Shown: one piece after another, positions 25,299 to 33,707 of the stretch
Numbering within the stretch: the first letter of the stretch is position 1
Layout: every line of letters begins with the position of its first letter
Origin: Chryseobacterium scophthalmum
GTDB taxonomy: Bacteria; Bacteroidota; Bacteroidia; Flavobacteriales; Weeksellaceae
DNA: 64,000 bases
NCBI RefSeq assembly: GCF_900143185.1
Contig: NZ_FSRQ01000001.1
Location: forward strand, 1,736,001 to 1,800,000
Reading direction: 5' to 3'
Translations under genes and position numbers: made by a program
Notes under the pieces: generated by a model
What the model was told of the DNA's origin: nothing
The model's input: only the letters and a program-made list of their open reading frames with translations
The model's database searches: none

Positions 25299-25715
25299 TT
25301 AGAATGTATGACTTGCTGAAGCAGATAAATACTGCCCGCTTGAAGTTCCTTCTTTTTTAAGTTCACCATCTACCCAGATCTGAACCTTCAAAGTAGAAGA
25401 AGTACTCGCTCCTACTGCATTTATTGCAACATTTGCGCTCATTGCCCCGGCTTCAGTAGTGATTTCCGGGCTTGACCATGTTGTTCCGCTTAAGCTGGTT
25501 GCAGTGGTAGGATTTCCATCGATTCCGTAAACAGCGATCTCAATATTACTTCCTGCAGATGCTTCTGCTTTGAAAACTACTTTATGTGTTTTGTTGGTTC
25601 CAGGAATATTGTCGTCGTCATCATTGCTGCACGATGTTACAAAGCCAAAAACCAACGCTGCCATCACCATTACAAATGAGCCTTTCAATACGTTTTTCAA
25701 TTTCATTTTTTTCAT
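25299..25715 (-). CDS. Small lipoprotein, tandem paralogue
   Basis: This is a 138-residue lipoprotein with lipobox FVTSC and the acidic run SNDDDDN behind it. It is closely similar to the protein at 24644-25057: KVVFKAEASAGSN, YGIDGNPTTATSLSGTTW, LKVQIWVDGELKKEG and a C-terminal SASASHTF. The pair arose by tandem duplication that included the promoter and operator. It is divergent from a NarL-type kinase/regulator pair that starts about 200 bp away, which suggests specific regulation. No biochemical role can be given. Confidence 0.85.
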   Translation of the reverse strand: MKKMKLKNVLKGSFVMVMAALVFGFVTSCSNDDDDNIPGTNKTHKVVFKAEASAGSNIEIAVYGIDGNPTTATSLSGTTWSSPEITTEAGAMSANVAINAVGASTSSTLKVQIWVDGELKKEGTSSGQYLSASASHTF

Positions 25716-25776
25716 AATTTCTCTTGTTAAATATTACTGTTAATTTTAATTTGTAATCTTTCTGATTTAGTACCTG

Positions 25777-25847
25777 CAAAGCTATGACTGTCTGAAAAGG
25801 CAATCAATCCTTAGAATTAAGGAAAATATTCTACCTAATTTTAGGTA
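25777..25847 (-). promoter_or_regulatory. Promoter with NarL-style 7-2-7 operator (lipoprotein 2)
   Basis: On the minus strand, -33 TTG (25807-25805) is followed after 20 bp by -7 TAGCTTTG (25784-25777). The perfect inverted repeat TACCTAA-TT-TTAGGTA lies at 25832-25847, 24 bp upstream of the -33 box. NarL-family regulators are known to bind 7-2-7 heptamers of the TACYYMT type. Confidence 0.65.
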
Positions 25848-25910
25848 TTTTTCAGTTCTTAATTTTTCACTAAATTGTGGAGTTTTATTTTCAATAATGA
25901 AATTGATATA

Positions 25911-27896
25911 ATGAAGAATCACCTCATCACCATTTGTATATTTTTATCTACTTATGTACAATCTCAGCAACTCATTCCGCTGAATGAGAAAAGCTATTCA
26001 GACAGTCTGAAAACTGTTGTAAACAGCAAAATTGACAACAACGCCAAAGCGAATTCATATTTCTTATTATCAAACTTTTACAGAAATACAGATTCTCTTT
26101 TAAGTAAAAGCTATTTAGAAAAAGGGAAAGCTTTAAGTGAGAAAACACCTTTAAATACAGCAAAATATCATTATTATGAAGGTTGGCATTTTTTAGAAAG
26201 CAACAAAGAAAAAGCAGCAGTCTCATTTCAAAAAGCCATACAGGAATTTTCTAAAATTAAAACTGAAGAAGCCGATTTCTACATCGCTTCATCGTGGTAC
26301 AACTATGGCGTTACCCAGAAAAACAAAGAAGGTTACCCTTTTTTGGTAAAAATTTTGGTTGAAAAAAGCATTCCGCAGATTGAAAAATACAAGCATCATA
26401 AAACTTTAGGTCAATTCTATTCTCAGCTTGCCATCATTCTTACGTATAATGCCGAGTTTGCAAAAGCCTTTGAATACAATACAAAAGCGATTAAAATATT
26501 AGAAAAAAATGCGCCACATTCTCCAGAATTGTTTTTTGCTTACCTCAACACAGCAAGTAATTTCTGTTACCAGGCAAAAGGTGATGAAGCCAAAAAATAT
26601 TTAGACAAAGCCGAAAAACTTATTCAGCCTTATCCGGAATCTTCTTCCAATGCTTCTTTCTATTATGGAAAGACACTTTATTTTATTACTAAACAGAAAA
26701 ATGAAGAAGCACTTCCAATGATTGAAAAAGGTTTGGTTTATGCTAAAAGATCTAACCAAAATCTGTTAACTCAGATGTTTTATATGAATAAATATGATAT
26801 TTTAAGGAAGCAGAATAAACTGAATGAAGCGAAAAACGTTCTAGAAAATATCTTATCCGAAAAGACACTCATTATTGATGCCAACAACAGAAAAGCTTTT
26901 TACAACCAGCTTTCAAGCCTTAATGAACAAATGGGCAATCTGAAAGAAGCTTTGATCTGGGAAAAGAAATATTCAAAATTAAATGACAGCTTAAATTCTG
27001 AAAATGTAAAGCTGGAACTCAATACACTGGAAACAAAATTTAGAACTGCAGAAAAGCAAAAAGAAATCGCCAATCTCAACACTGAAAAAGCACAAAAAGA
27101 ACTGGAGATCAACAAGAAAAACCAATATTTATGGCTATTGGTTTTTGCATCACTATTCCTTCTTATTTTAATTATTTCCATTTATTTCTACACTAAAAAA
27201 TTAGCCAAAGAAAAAGAAATCAACCATTCTCAGAAGCTGAAAGAAATCGCGCAACAGGAAGAATTAAAAATAACAAAAGCAATTCTGGAAGGTGAAGAAA
27301 AAGAAAGAGAAAGAGTGGGAAAAGACCTTCATGACGGACTTGGAGGAATGCTTGCCGGAGTGAAAATAAATTTTTCAGCTTGGGCTTCACAAAATTTAGA
27401 ACCAGAAAAAAAACAAAACTTCAACGGAATTTTAAATCAACTGGATCATTCGGTGACCGAGCTTAGAAATATTGCAAGAAATCTGATGCCCGAATCTCTT
27501 TTAAAATTTGGTTTAGAAACCGCTTTAAAAGATTTGTCTGAATTTTACACCAGAAAAGATTTGCATATTGACTTTCAGTCTATTGATATTAACACCAATT
27601 TTCCTTTGGCGGTACAGATCAATATATTCAGGATCGTACAGGAAATTCTGGCCAATGCCGTGAAACATTCTGAAGCAGAAAACATATTGCTACAATGCTC
27701 TCAATCTGAGGAAGTATTTTTAATTACAATTGAAGATGATGGCAAAGGTTTTTCACAAGATTCTTCACCAACAAAAAGTATGGGACTTCATAATCTCAAA
27801 ACCCGCGTGGATTATTTAAAAGGTAAAATGGAGATCAATTCCGATGATGAAGGAACGGCAATTAATATAGAACTCAACACCCATGCAATCTCATAA
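25911..27896 (+). CDS. NarL-partner sensor histidine kinase with TPR sensor (HisKA_3)
   Basis: This is a histidine kinase of about 661 residues. It has a signal peptide (IFLSTYVQSQ), a periplasmic helical TPR-like region of about 370 residues, one transmembrane helix (YLWLLVFASLFLLILIISI) and a cytoplasmic kinase core. The phospho-acceptor is H474 in the HisKA_3 motif ERERVGKDLHDGLGGMLAG. The ATPase domain shows EILANAVKHSEA, EDDGKGF and MGLHNLKTRV. The upstream open frame adds 12 codons; I prefer the ATG giving MKNHLITI because the signal peptide then stands at the N-terminus. The regulator gene overlaps its end by 14 bp, so the two are translationally coupled. Confidence 0.94.
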   Translation: MKNHLITICIFLSTYVQSQQLIPLNEKSYSDSLKTVVNSKIDNNAKANSYFLLSNFYRNTDSLLSKSYLEKGKALSEKTPLNTAKYHYYEGWHFLESNKEKAAVSFQKAIQEFSKIKTEEADFYIASSWYNYGVTQKNKEGYPFLVKILVEKSIPQIEKYKHHKTLGQFYSQLAIILTYNAEFAKAFEYNTKAIKILEKNAPHSPELFFAYLNTASNFCYQAKGDEAKKYLDKAEKLIQPYPESSSNASFYYGKTLYFITKQKNEEALPMIEKGLVYAKRSNQNLLTQMFYMNKYDILRKQNKLNEAKNVLENILSEKTLIIDANNRKAFYNQLSSLNEQMGNLKEALIWEKKYSKLNDSLNSENVKLELNTLETKFRTAEKQKEIANLNTEKAQKELEINKKNQYLWLLVFASLFLLILIISIYFYTKKLAKEKEINHSQKLKEIAQQEELKITKAILEGEEKERERVGKDLHDGLGGMLAGVKINFSAWASQNLEPEKKQNFNGILNQLDHSVTELRNIARNLMPESLLKFGLETALKDLSEFYTRKDLHIDFQSIDINTNFPLAVQINIFRIVQEILANAVKHSEAENILLQCSQSEEVFLITIEDDGKGFSQDSSPTKSMGLHNLKTRVDYLKGKMEINSDDEGTAINIELNTHAIS

Positions 27897-28524
27897 AATC
27901 AACATCGTCATTGTAGATGACCATCCTATCGTTATTGAAGGGTTGAAAATCATGTTATCTGACAAGCCTTTTTTTCACATTGCAAAAACGTTTACAAACG
28001 GTGGTGAAGTCATTCAGTTTATTAAATCTAATGAAGTAGATATTATTCTGCTCGATATTTCTTTACCCGACATCAGCGGAATTCAGCTATGTGAAGAAAT
28101 CAAAAAAATATCTCCGAATACCTCCGTCATTATGTTCAGTAACCGTTCCGAAAGGAGCATTATCATGCAGTGTATACAAAACGGAGCCAGCGGTTATTTA
28201 TTGAAAAATGTTTCTTTGGAAGAATTAATGGAATGTTTTCACGGCGCCCTTTCCGGAAATATTGTCTTCTGTAACGAAACCAAAAACATCATCAGTAAAC
28301 CTTCGCCGCAGGAATTGACCACTACTCCACGCTTAACAAAACGCGAGAAACAGATCCTGCAGTTTTTAGCAAAAGGAAAAACAAGCAATGAGATTGCAGA
28401 CGAACTTTTTTTAAGCCCATTAACTGTTGATACCCACCGTAAAAATTTACTTCAGAAGTTTAGTGCTAAAAATTCGGCTGAGCTTGTGCATATTGCGGTA
28501 CAGCAGAATATGATCTTGGAATAA
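27883..28524 (+). CDS. NarL/FixJ-family response regulator
   Basis: This is a 213-residue regulator. The receiver domain has D12/D13, phospho-acceptor D58 (IILLDISLPD) and a lysine in GYLLKNV. The C-terminal LuxR-type helix-turn-helix spans LTKREKQILQFLAKGKTSNEIADELFLSPLTVDTHRKNLLQKF. It overlaps the kinase gene and ends at a terminator. The nearest candidate binding sites are the two 7-2-7 inverted repeats upstream of the neighbouring lipoprotein genes. That link is an inference from geometry and location. Confidence 0.96.
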   Translation: MQSHKINIVIVDDHPIVIEGLKIMLSDKPFFHIAKTFTNGGEVIQFIKSNEVDIILLDISLPDISGIQLCEEIKKISPNTSVIMFSNRSERSIIMQCIQNGASGYLLKNVSLEELMECFHGALSGNIVFCNETKNIISKPSPQELTTTPRLTKREKQILQFLAKGKTSNEIADELFLSPLTVDTHRKNLLQKFSAKNSAELVHIAVQQNMILE

Positions 28525-28526
28525 AA

Positions 28527-28557
28527 AAAACCTCTGAAAATTTCAGAGGTTTTTAGT
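28527..28557. terminator. Terminator between response regulator and emrB-like gene
   Basis: A perfect 13-bp stem (28527-28539 with 28541-28553) is flanked by A8 and T5, so it may work in both directions. Confidence 0.85.
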
Positions 28558-28564
28558 TTATATT

Positions 28565-30142
28565 TTAGTGCATTGCTTCACTCAAATCTATTTTTTCTTT
28601 GCTTTTCCGTTCTCTGATAAATAGAATAAACGGAATACATATCAAGAACGCTACACCAAGATAAAGGAAAACATCCATGTAAGATAAAACGGTTGCCTGT
28701 TTGGTGACGGTCATATCTAAAACTTTGTAAGCGGCATTCATAGCTGCATCAGGAGTCATTCCTTTAGCGATAAAATTAGCTTTTAAAGCTGCCAATCTCT
28801 GCTGAACATCAAAGCTGTCACTGTCGAGATGGGATATTAAATTCAACCTGTATTTCTGACTGGCGTTCGCTATAAATGTGGTGATGGCTGCAATCCCAAA
28901 AGAACCACCAAGCTGTCTCATCATTCCTGTAAAAGCCGCTCCCTGTCCAATTTCCTGACCTTTTAATGTACTTAATGACAAAGATGTAATTGGAATAAAC
29001 AATAAACCAAGTCCCATTCCTCGTACGATCAGCATCCAGAAAAAGGCTTCTTTACTCGTATCTGGTGTCAGAATTTTGTACCCCCAGAAACTGTAAACAA
29101 AGAAGATAAATAATCCCAAGGAAACCAAGATCTGCTGTTTTGCACCTTTTGAAAGCAATCTTCCGATGATCGGCATCATGAAAGCTGTTGTTAGCGCCGC
29201 CGGAATCATTAATGCTCCTGACTGAAGCGCCGTCCAACCCAAAATACTCTGCGTATATAAAGGAACAATAAACGTTGAACCATATAAACCGAATCCTAAA
29301 ACGAAGGACATCACGGTTCCGATCCTCAGATTTCCGTTCTTTAAAACTCGGAGTTCCACAATCGGATATTTAAAGGTGAGCTCTCGCCAGAGGAATAATA
29401 CAAATCCTAAAACTGCAGTAGTCGTAAATGTTACAATCATTCCGCTTTCAAACCAGTCTTCTTCATGACCTCTTTCCAGAATGAACTGTAAAGATCCTAC
29501 GGTTAATGCCAGTAAAGCAATTCCGAGCCAGTCGACATCTGAAGCTTTTCTTTTCTCAGAAAATTTCGGGCTTTTCACAAACTGTAAAGTCATTAATGTT
29601 GCTGCAATACCAATTGGAATATTGATGTAAAAAATATATGGCCAACTGTAATTATCAACGATATAACCTCCCAATGGTGGACCCAAAGTAGGACCAATAA
29701 TTACTCCCAAACCGTAAATTGCCTGCGCCATGCTACGTTTTTCAACCGGATAAGATTCGGTAATAATCGTTTGCGAAGTTACGAGCAACGCTCCACCGCC
29801 AATTCCCTGACATAATCTGAAGAACACCAACTCCCAAATATTTTCGGCATTTCCACATAGAAATGAAAATATGGTAAATATAATAATGGATGCTGCAAAA
29901 TAATTTCTTCTTCCGAACTGCTGCGAAAGCCAGCTCGTCATAGGTACAACAATAACGTTACCAATAGCATATGCTGTGATTACCCAACCCACTTCAGAAA
30001 GTGTGGCACCCATGTTTCCCTTCATTTCGTTGAGGGCAACATTTACAATCGTGGAATCCACAATTTCTAGCAAAGCACAAAGAATCGCTGTAATCGTAAT
30101 GATTACTCTTCGGGCTCCATATTCTACTAATGAATCTTGCAT
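28565..30142 (-). CDS. emrB: DHA2 family MFS drug exporter (EmrB-type)
   Basis: This is a 525-residue inner-membrane transporter with 14 predicted helices, the DHA2/EmrB layout. Motif C is present in GLGVIIGPTLGPPLGGYIVD. The early helix TITAILCALLEIVDSTIVNVALNEM carries the D1 motif, and the A-motif is in SQQFGRRNYF. With the EmrA-like adaptor and TolC-like channel encoded upstream on the same strand it should form a tripartite pump exporting hydrophobic compounds across both membranes. The 389-bp gap to emrA holds two palindromic elements, which may weaken cotranscription. Confidence 0.94.
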   Translation of the reverse strand: MQDSLVEYGARRVIITITAILCALLEIVDSTIVNVALNEMKGNMGATLSEVGWVITAYAIGNVIVVPMTSWLSQQFGRRNYFAASIIIFTIFSFLCGNAENIWELVFFRLCQGIGGGALLVTSQTIITESYPVEKRSMAQAIYGLGVIIGPTLGPPLGGYIVDNYSWPYIFYINIPIGIAATLMTLQFVKSPKFSEKRKASDVDWLGIALLALTVGSLQFILERGHEEDWFESGMIVTFTTTAVLGFVLFLWRELTFKYPIVELRVLKNGNLRIGTVMSFVLGFGLYGSTFIVPLYTQSILGWTALQSGALMIPAALTTAFMMPIIGRLLSKGAKQQILVSLGLFIFFVYSFWGYKILTPDTSKEAFFWMLIVRGMGLGLLFIPITSLSLSTLKGQEIGQGAAFTGMMRQLGGSFGIAAITTFIANASQKYRLNLISHLDSDSFDVQQRLAALKANFIAKGMTPDAAMNAAYKVLDMTVTKQATVLSYMDVFLYLGVAFLICIPFILFIRERKSKEKIDLSEAMH

Positions 30143-30247
30143 TGATTTTTTTATGTGTTTTAAAGAAGGTTGAGGTTAAAATTTAGCTTGAGAATAAAAC
30201 ATTTCTAAAGTTTAAAATCATTATTCCTCATCTTTAAGAATTATAAA

Positions 30248-30402
30248 AAGTGAATTGTCAATAGTTAATCAACTTCATGGTCAACTTTACTACTTCATTT
30301 TAAATCTGTCATCAATCATCGTCAAAACCTTTATCAATCTTCCTGCATCTAATTCCTCAACATTCGCAATTGACTCGCCTCAGCAAAACTGACAATTCAC
30401 TT
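30248..30402. repeat. MITE-like palindromic element, copy 1
   Basis: Perfect 13-bp terminal inverted repeats (AAGTGAATTGTCA at 30248-30260, TGACAATTCACTT at 30390-30402) enclose 129 bp without coding capacity. The element lies between the emrA-like and emrB-like genes. Confidence 0.65.
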
Positions 30403-30420
30403 ATATACTTTTTTATAAAA

Positions 30421-30514
30421 AATGAATTGCCAATACGCCATCAACATTGTTATCAATCTTCAGCTACATTTCCATTTACAATTGATTTGCTTCCGCAAAA
30501 TTGACAATTCACTT
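30421..30514. repeat. MITE-like palindromic element, copy 2
   Basis: A second copy has ends AATGAATTGCCA (30421-30432) and TGACAATTCACTT (30502-30514). It shares inner blocks with copy 1, for example CAATCTTC and a CGCAAAAYTGACAATTCAC end. It is shorter by about 60 bp. Confidence 0.6.
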
Positions 30515-30531
30515 AACTAACTTTTTCAATA

Positions 30532-31635
30532 TTATTTTAAAGAAACTTCTGCTTTCACATTCATCCCTGTTCTTAATCTTTTTGCAATGTTTGGATCAAG
30601 TTTTACAAAATCGATTTTTATAGGAAGTCTCTGTACAACTTTTACAAAGTTTCCGCTTGCATTATCCGGAGGCAAAATAGAGAATGTAGATCCTGTTGCC
30701 GGAGAAAATGAGCTTACTACACCGTCAAATTCTGTATCAGGAAAAGCATCAATTTCTATTTTCACTTTTTGTCCTTCAACCATTTTGGCAACCTGAGTTT
30801 CTTTAAAATTGGCAATTACCCATTTCTGATCATTTTTAACCAAGCTAAATAATTGTGCACCTGCCTGTAAAAACTGACCTGCCTGAATAGGAACTTTCCC
30901 GACAAAACCATCTTCCGGAGCTACGATAACCGTATAAGAAAGATTTAATTTTGCACTTTCTACATCAACTTCTCTCTGTTTCGCTACCGAACCGGCAACT
31001 GAAATCTGTTGAGAGCTTGCTTCTGTTTGTGAAGAAGCAATTCCTGTTTGTTGTGCAATCTGGTTTCTTGTATCTACTAAAACCTGCAATTGTTTATCTG
31101 CAGACTGCTTTGCTGCTAAAGCCTGTTCGTACTGCTGTTCTGTAATTGAATGATCTTTTACAAGAACTGAATATCTTTTTAAATCCTGAGCTGTTTTCCA
31201 AACGTTTACTTTTGCCGCTTCAATTTGTGCATTTGCTGTTGCTACAGCTGCTTGTGAGCTGCTAATATTTTTTGAAGTTGCATTGGTAGAAGACTGAGCA
31301 GATGAAATATTGCTTTTTGCGGTTGACAAAGCTGCCTGAGCTTGCTCTAAAGCCATTTTCTGATCTTTATTATCTAAAATAACGAGTGTATCACCTTTTT
31401 TTACAAACTGGTTGTCTTTTACTTTTACTTCTGCTACATATCCTGAGATTTTAGAAATTACAGGGTTCATATTAGAAGCGATTTGAGCATCATCCGTTTC
31501 TTCGTGAAACTGACCGTAAGTGTAAGATCTGTAACCGAAAATTCCGCCCCCGATTACTACTACGGCTAAAATGATCGGAAAAACTAAACTTTTTTTCTTT
31601 TTCGGTTCAGTTACTTGATTATTGTTATTTTCCAT
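30532..31635 (-). CDS. emrA: EmrA/HlyD-type membrane fusion protein
   Basis: This is a 367-residue periplasmic adaptor with one N-terminal membrane anchor (VFPIILAVVVIGGGIFGY). Its biotinyl-lipoyl-like halves start with ISGYVAEVKVKDNQFVKKGD and resume with VIVAPEDGFVGKVPIQAGQFL. A long coiled-coil hairpin lies between them, and a beta-barrel domain follows (VIANFKETQVAKMVEGQKV). It connects the EmrB-type pump to the TolC-type channel. It starts 18 bp after the tolC-like gene, so the two are clearly one transcription unit. Confidence 0.94.
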   Translation of the reverse strand: MENNNNQVTEPKKKKSLVFPIILAVVVIGGGIFGYRSYTYGQFHEETDDAQIASNMNPVISKISGYVAEVKVKDNQFVKKGDTLVILDNKDQKMALEQAQAALSTAKSNISSAQSSTNATSKNISSSQAAVATANAQIEAAKVNVWKTAQDLKRYSVLVKDHSITEQQYEQALAAKQSADKQLQVLVDTRNQIAQQTGIASSQTEASSQQISVAGSVAKQREVDVESAKLNLSYTVIVAPEDGFVGKVPIQAGQFLQAGAQLFSLVKNDQKWVIANFKETQVAKMVEGQKVKIEIDAFPDTEFDGVVSSFSPATGSTFSILPPDNASGNFVKVVQRLPIKIDFVKLDPNIAKRLRTGMNVKAEVSLK

Positions 31636-31653
31636 TTTGGATATTGTCTGTTT

Positions 31654-32967
31654 TTATTTGATTGTTAAAGTTCCTGTAGTCTGCAATAGTTTTCTATACG
31701 CTAATGCAGCATCTGCTTTTGCATTGATAACGCCAACATTGGCAGCAATCTGAGCCGCATCTGCATCCAATAATTCTGTCATGGTTGCAAGACCGTTATC
31801 ATATTTGTTTTTTGTAATTCTGTAGTTTTCGTTAGCTTGTACCGCTGCTTTTTCGAAAACTGTAATTCTTTTTTTAGAATAATCTGAATTCTGATATTCT
31901 CTGTTGACATCTAATTTAATATTATCGTTCAACAGTTCGTTGGTTGCAGACAATTGCATTTCTCTAGCTTTAGACTGCTTCAAAGCTGAATTTTCTTTCC
32001 AAAGGTTTGATAGATTGTAAGAAATTCCTACTCCAACATTCACGGCATTATAAATCGTTAAAAATTTCGGAATATCTGCAGCAACATAACCTCCTGTAAA
32101 TGCAATAGAAGGAAGATTTTCTGCTTTTGCAGATTTCGTTCCCAATTCTGCGGCTTTTCTTTGCTGATCTAAAGCTTGAAGATCTTTACGGTTTTCTCTC
32201 GCTTCATTCAGATAAAAACTAACAGGTTTTACATCATCAGATTCATCAACATAGTTTTTATCCACCTCAATCTCCGTAGTTTCCGGAAGACCAAGAAGCA
32301 AATCCATATTGATATTGGCAATGTTGTAATTGTTTTTAGCTTCTAATAACTGCAGTTCTATATTTGAAGTCTGAAGATTTGCTTTCAAACGGTCATTTCT
32401 TGCAATCACTCCGTTGTTTTCAAGCTTAAGAAAAGTTTCGTCTCTTTTTTGAGAAGCCGTAAGATTTTCTTCTAAAACTTTAATCGATTGGTTGGCTTTA
32501 AATAAGTTATTATAAGCCTGAGCTACATTATATGCAATGGCAATTTTATCATTTTCAGTGCTCAGTTTTGATGCTTCCACCAAATATTTTGCAGACTGAA
32601 TTCCGTATTTTATTCTTCCACCGCTGTAAATAGGAACGCTAAGATTTGCCGAACCATAGGCAACCTGATGAACTTCCGGTCCTCCTGCTGCAGAAACTCC
32701 TGGAAGTTTCAGATCGATGTTCGGTTTTATCGGAAGATACATATAACTCCCCGAAACTTTCAATTCCGGAAGCTGTCTGTTTTTTGCTTCCAAAAGATCG
32801 GCTGTAGCTTCTTCTATTTTGGCAGCATCTATTTTTAAACTTTTACTGTTCTGGATTCCCAACTGTACCGCCTCATCAAGACTTAACTGTTTTTTCTCCT
32901 GAGCATTGGTGTACATCATTCCTACGAAAAGGGACAGTACAATAGCTGAGTTATTTATTCTCTTCAT
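31654..32967 (-). CDS. TolC-family outer-membrane efflux protein
   Basis: This is a 437-residue protein with a signal peptide ending near MYTNAQ and the duplicated outer-membrane-efflux (OEP) architecture. Repeat one begins LSLDEAVQLGIQNSKSLKI and repeat two includes ARENRKDLQALDQQRKAAE. Long helices at about 140-220 and 340-430 form the periplasmic tunnel. It overlaps the TetR gene by 17 bp at its start and lies 18 bp before the adaptor gene, so TetR, channel and adaptor are co-expressed. Confidence 0.94.
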   Translation of the reverse strand: MKRINNSAIVLSLFVGMMYTNAQEKKQLSLDEAVQLGIQNSKSLKIDAAKIEEATADLLEAKNRQLPELKVSGSYMYLPIKPNIDLKLPGVSAAGGPEVHQVAYGSANLSVPIYSGGRIKYGIQSAKYLVEASKLSTENDKIAIAYNVAQAYNNLFKANQSIKVLEENLTASQKRDETFLKLENNGVIARNDRLKANLQTSNIELQLLEAKNNYNIANINMDLLLGLPETTEIEVDKNYVDESDDVKPVSFYLNEARENRKDLQALDQQRKAAELGTKSAKAENLPSIAFTGGYVAADIPKFLTIYNAVNVGVGISYNLSNLWKENSALKQSKAREMQLSATNELLNDNIKLDVNREYQNSDYSKKRITVFEKAAVQANENYRITKNKYDNGLATMTELLDADAAQIAANVGVINAKADAALAYRKLLQTTGTLTIK

Positions 32968-33577
32968 AACCTAAAAGGTCTTTTAAAATATGTTTTATAT
33001 GTTTCTTGAGTTCTGAATAATATTTTTCCTCAAAAGCTTCCTCATCTTCAGTATTATTAAGAAATTCTTTATACATACCTTTGGCATTTGATGCGTAAAA
33101 CAACGTTCCGCTTACGGTAGAATGTAATAAATAAATGGGAGGGTTTTTGGTGAAAATTCCTTTCTGAATTCCGCTTTCCAGAATTTTGGAATACATGGAA
33201 ATGAAACTCATTTTAGTTTCCTTTAAAAATTCCACAATCTGAGGATTTTCTGTATGAAGCTGCTCTCTCTGCATAATTCTGTAAAAGCATTTGTGATGCC
33301 TTACTCTGCCAGCAAACTGATCAACAATTCTTTCAATCTTTTCCCATTCATTAATATCTGTTCTTTCTAAAATATCTTTAGAAAAAAACTGTCCTTCATT
33401 CATCCTGTACTCCACCAATTTCTCATAAAGCTTTTCTTTAGAACCGAAATAATAAGAAATCATTGAAATATTTACATTGGCAGCTTTAGAAATCTCTCTT
33501 GTAGAAGTTCCCTGAAAACCATTTTCCGCAAATAGTTTTTCTGCAGCGAATAATATATTTTCTTCTTTTGAAATCAT
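32951..33577 (-). CDS. TetR family transcriptional regulator of the efflux operon
   Basis: This is a 208-residue regulator. The N-terminal helix-turn-helix spans about residues 5-50 (ILFAAEKLFAENGFQGTSTREISKAANVNISMISYYFGSKE). The C-terminal ligand domain is helical and unassigned. The open frame extends ten codons upstream, but the -7 box TACATTTG lies inside that extension, so the ATG giving MISKEENIL is preferred. It is the first gene of the TetR-tolC-emrA(-emrB) cluster and probably represses it. A candidate operator overlaps its own -33 box. Confidence 0.93.
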   Translation of the reverse strand: MISKEENILFAAEKLFAENGFQGTSTREISKAANVNISMISYYFGSKEKLYEKLVEYRMNEGQFFSKDILERTDINEWEKIERIVDQFAGRVRHHKCFYRIMQREQLHTENPQIVEFLKETKMSFISMYSKILESGIQKGIFTKNPPIYLLHSTVSGTLFYASNAKGMYKEFLNNTEDEEAFEEKYYSELKKHIKHILKDLLGYEENK

Positions 33578-33596
33578 CTTTAGTAATTTTCGGGTG

Positions 33597-33641
33597 CAAA
33601 TGTACAACGCTTTTTTGTTAAAATCAAACGATTGATTGATT
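33597..33641 (-). promoter_or_regulatory. Promoter of TetR-efflux operon with candidate operator
   Basis: On the minus strand, -33 TTG (33627-33625) is followed after 20 bp by -7 TACATTTG (33604-33597). The inverted repeat AATCAA-ACGA-TTGATT (33622-33637) overlaps the -33 box, a position that suits autorepression by TetR. Confidence 0.6.
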
Positions 33642-33707
33642 TTTTAATTTATTTTTAATTCTTTATATATTTCCAATTAATTTTATATTTACTTAAAATC
33701 AATTTTT

